From Clostridiales bacterium (GTDB lineage: Bacteria > Bacillota > Clostridia > Oscillospirales > Oscillospiraceae): a stretch of 14,882 nt of DNA. Shown piece after piece: positions 14,549 through 14,882 of the stretch. The position numbers and the translations under genes are program-made. The notes below the pieces were generated by a model. That model was not told the DNA's origin, did not search any database, and worked only from the letters and a program-made list of their open reading frames with translations. The first letter of the stretch is position 1. Every line of letters begins with the position of its first letter. The stretch spans positions 1 through 14,882 of the forward strand of contig JAHAEW010000080.1 in the NCBI GenBank assembly GCA_018374635.1, given 5' to 3'.

Positions 14549-14882
14549 TCATTTTTCCCACTGATCCCGCTCCCGCTTCTCTTTCCTGTGGAATTTCGGC
14601 AGGGAGGGCGTCTGAATCGGACCTCGCCCGGAGGGAAGCGGCGCATTGCCGCGGCGGCTGACATGGTAGACCGCCGTGGCCCCCACAGACAGGCCCGCAA
14701 CCGACAGGCCGCCGATGATTCCCAGAAGTGGATTGGCGGCCAGCAGACTTCCGAACATGAAGTTGAGAACCACCCCCACCAGCGAGATGATGCTCAGCAG
14801 CCGGGCATTCCGGTTGATATTGTTATTGATGATGGAGGTATAGGTATCAAAGTCCTTGAGAACCGTGCTCTTGATGAGCTCA
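14549..14882 (-). CDS. Membrane protein of unknown function (5' end outside the window)
   Basis: The frame is open from the window edge to TGA at 14549, giving 110 residues plus an incomplete edge codon; an internal GTG at 14779 is not needed as a start. The visible part begins with a polar stretch (ELIKSTVLKDFDTYTSIINN), then two hydrophobic segments (about LLSIISLVGVVLNFMFGSLLAA and LLGIIGGLSVAGLSVGATAVY), and ends in a basic, probably cytoplasmic tail (KFHRKEKRERDQWEK). No family is recognised. The tail and hydrophobicity pattern suggest a small integral membrane protein. It converges with the surface-protein gene across the 14459-14496 terminator. Confidence 0.7.
   Translation of the reverse strand, partial: ELIKSTVLKDFDTYTSIINNNINRNARLLSIISLVGVVLNFMFGSLLAANPLLGIIGGLSVAGLSVGATAVYHVSRRGNAPLPSGRGPIQTPSLPKFHRKEKRERDQWEK

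Overview
The window looks like a chromosomal segment from a GC-rich, Gram-positive gut-type anaerobe, most likely a clostridial Firmicute of the Oscillospiraceae (Flavonifractor/Lawsonibacter-like). This is inferred from two S-layer-homology (SLH) surface proteins, a RocR-type sigma-54 activator, a YfcC-type carrier, strong AGGAGG-like ribosome sites and about 60% GC coding sequence. No taxonomic marker gene is present.

Layout. Bases 1-66 are the tail of a rightward gene. A gene-poor stretch follows, ending in a strong bidirectional terminator. Next, on the minus strand, is a large secreted SLH protein (554-3982) that joins an M28 metallopeptidase, a HExxH metallopeptidase-like domain and a C-terminal transglutaminase-like domain. 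Upstream of it, also on the minus strand, is a compact catabolic operon: YfcC/DcuC-family carrier (6262-7659), M20 amidohydrolase (5049-6242) and ureohydrolase (4132-5058, overlapping the M20 gene by 10 bp), closed by a 21-bp-stem terminator. The operon is preceded by a clear sigma-54 (-24/-12) promoter at 7719-7734. The gene next upstream (7877-9265) is a PAS/AAA+/Fis activator of the RocR type, so carrier, two hydrolases, promoter and activator form a self-contained predicted regulon, probably for a guanidino- or arginine-derived amide or dipeptide.

The right half holds the most striking element. A tyrosine recombinase (9466-10311) with all six catalytic residues is followed two bases after its stop codon by a 274-bp segment bounded by perfect 23-bp inverted repeats (10313-10335 and 10564-10586). 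The segment carries a near-consensus sigma-70 promoter (TTGAAA, 17 bp, TAAAAT) pointing left and an intrinsic terminator pointing right. Immediately beyond lies a 1247-residue secreted protein with a vWA domain and three C-terminal SLH repeats. As assembled, the promoter faces away from the surface gene and the terminator blocks read-through from the recombinase, an OFF state. Inversion would turn the promoter towards the surface gene and reverse the terminator, an ON state. This is a predicted recombinase-driven phase-variation switch for a cell-surface adhesin.

The right edge holds a bidirectional terminator and the C-terminal part of a minus-strand membrane protein that begins outside the window.
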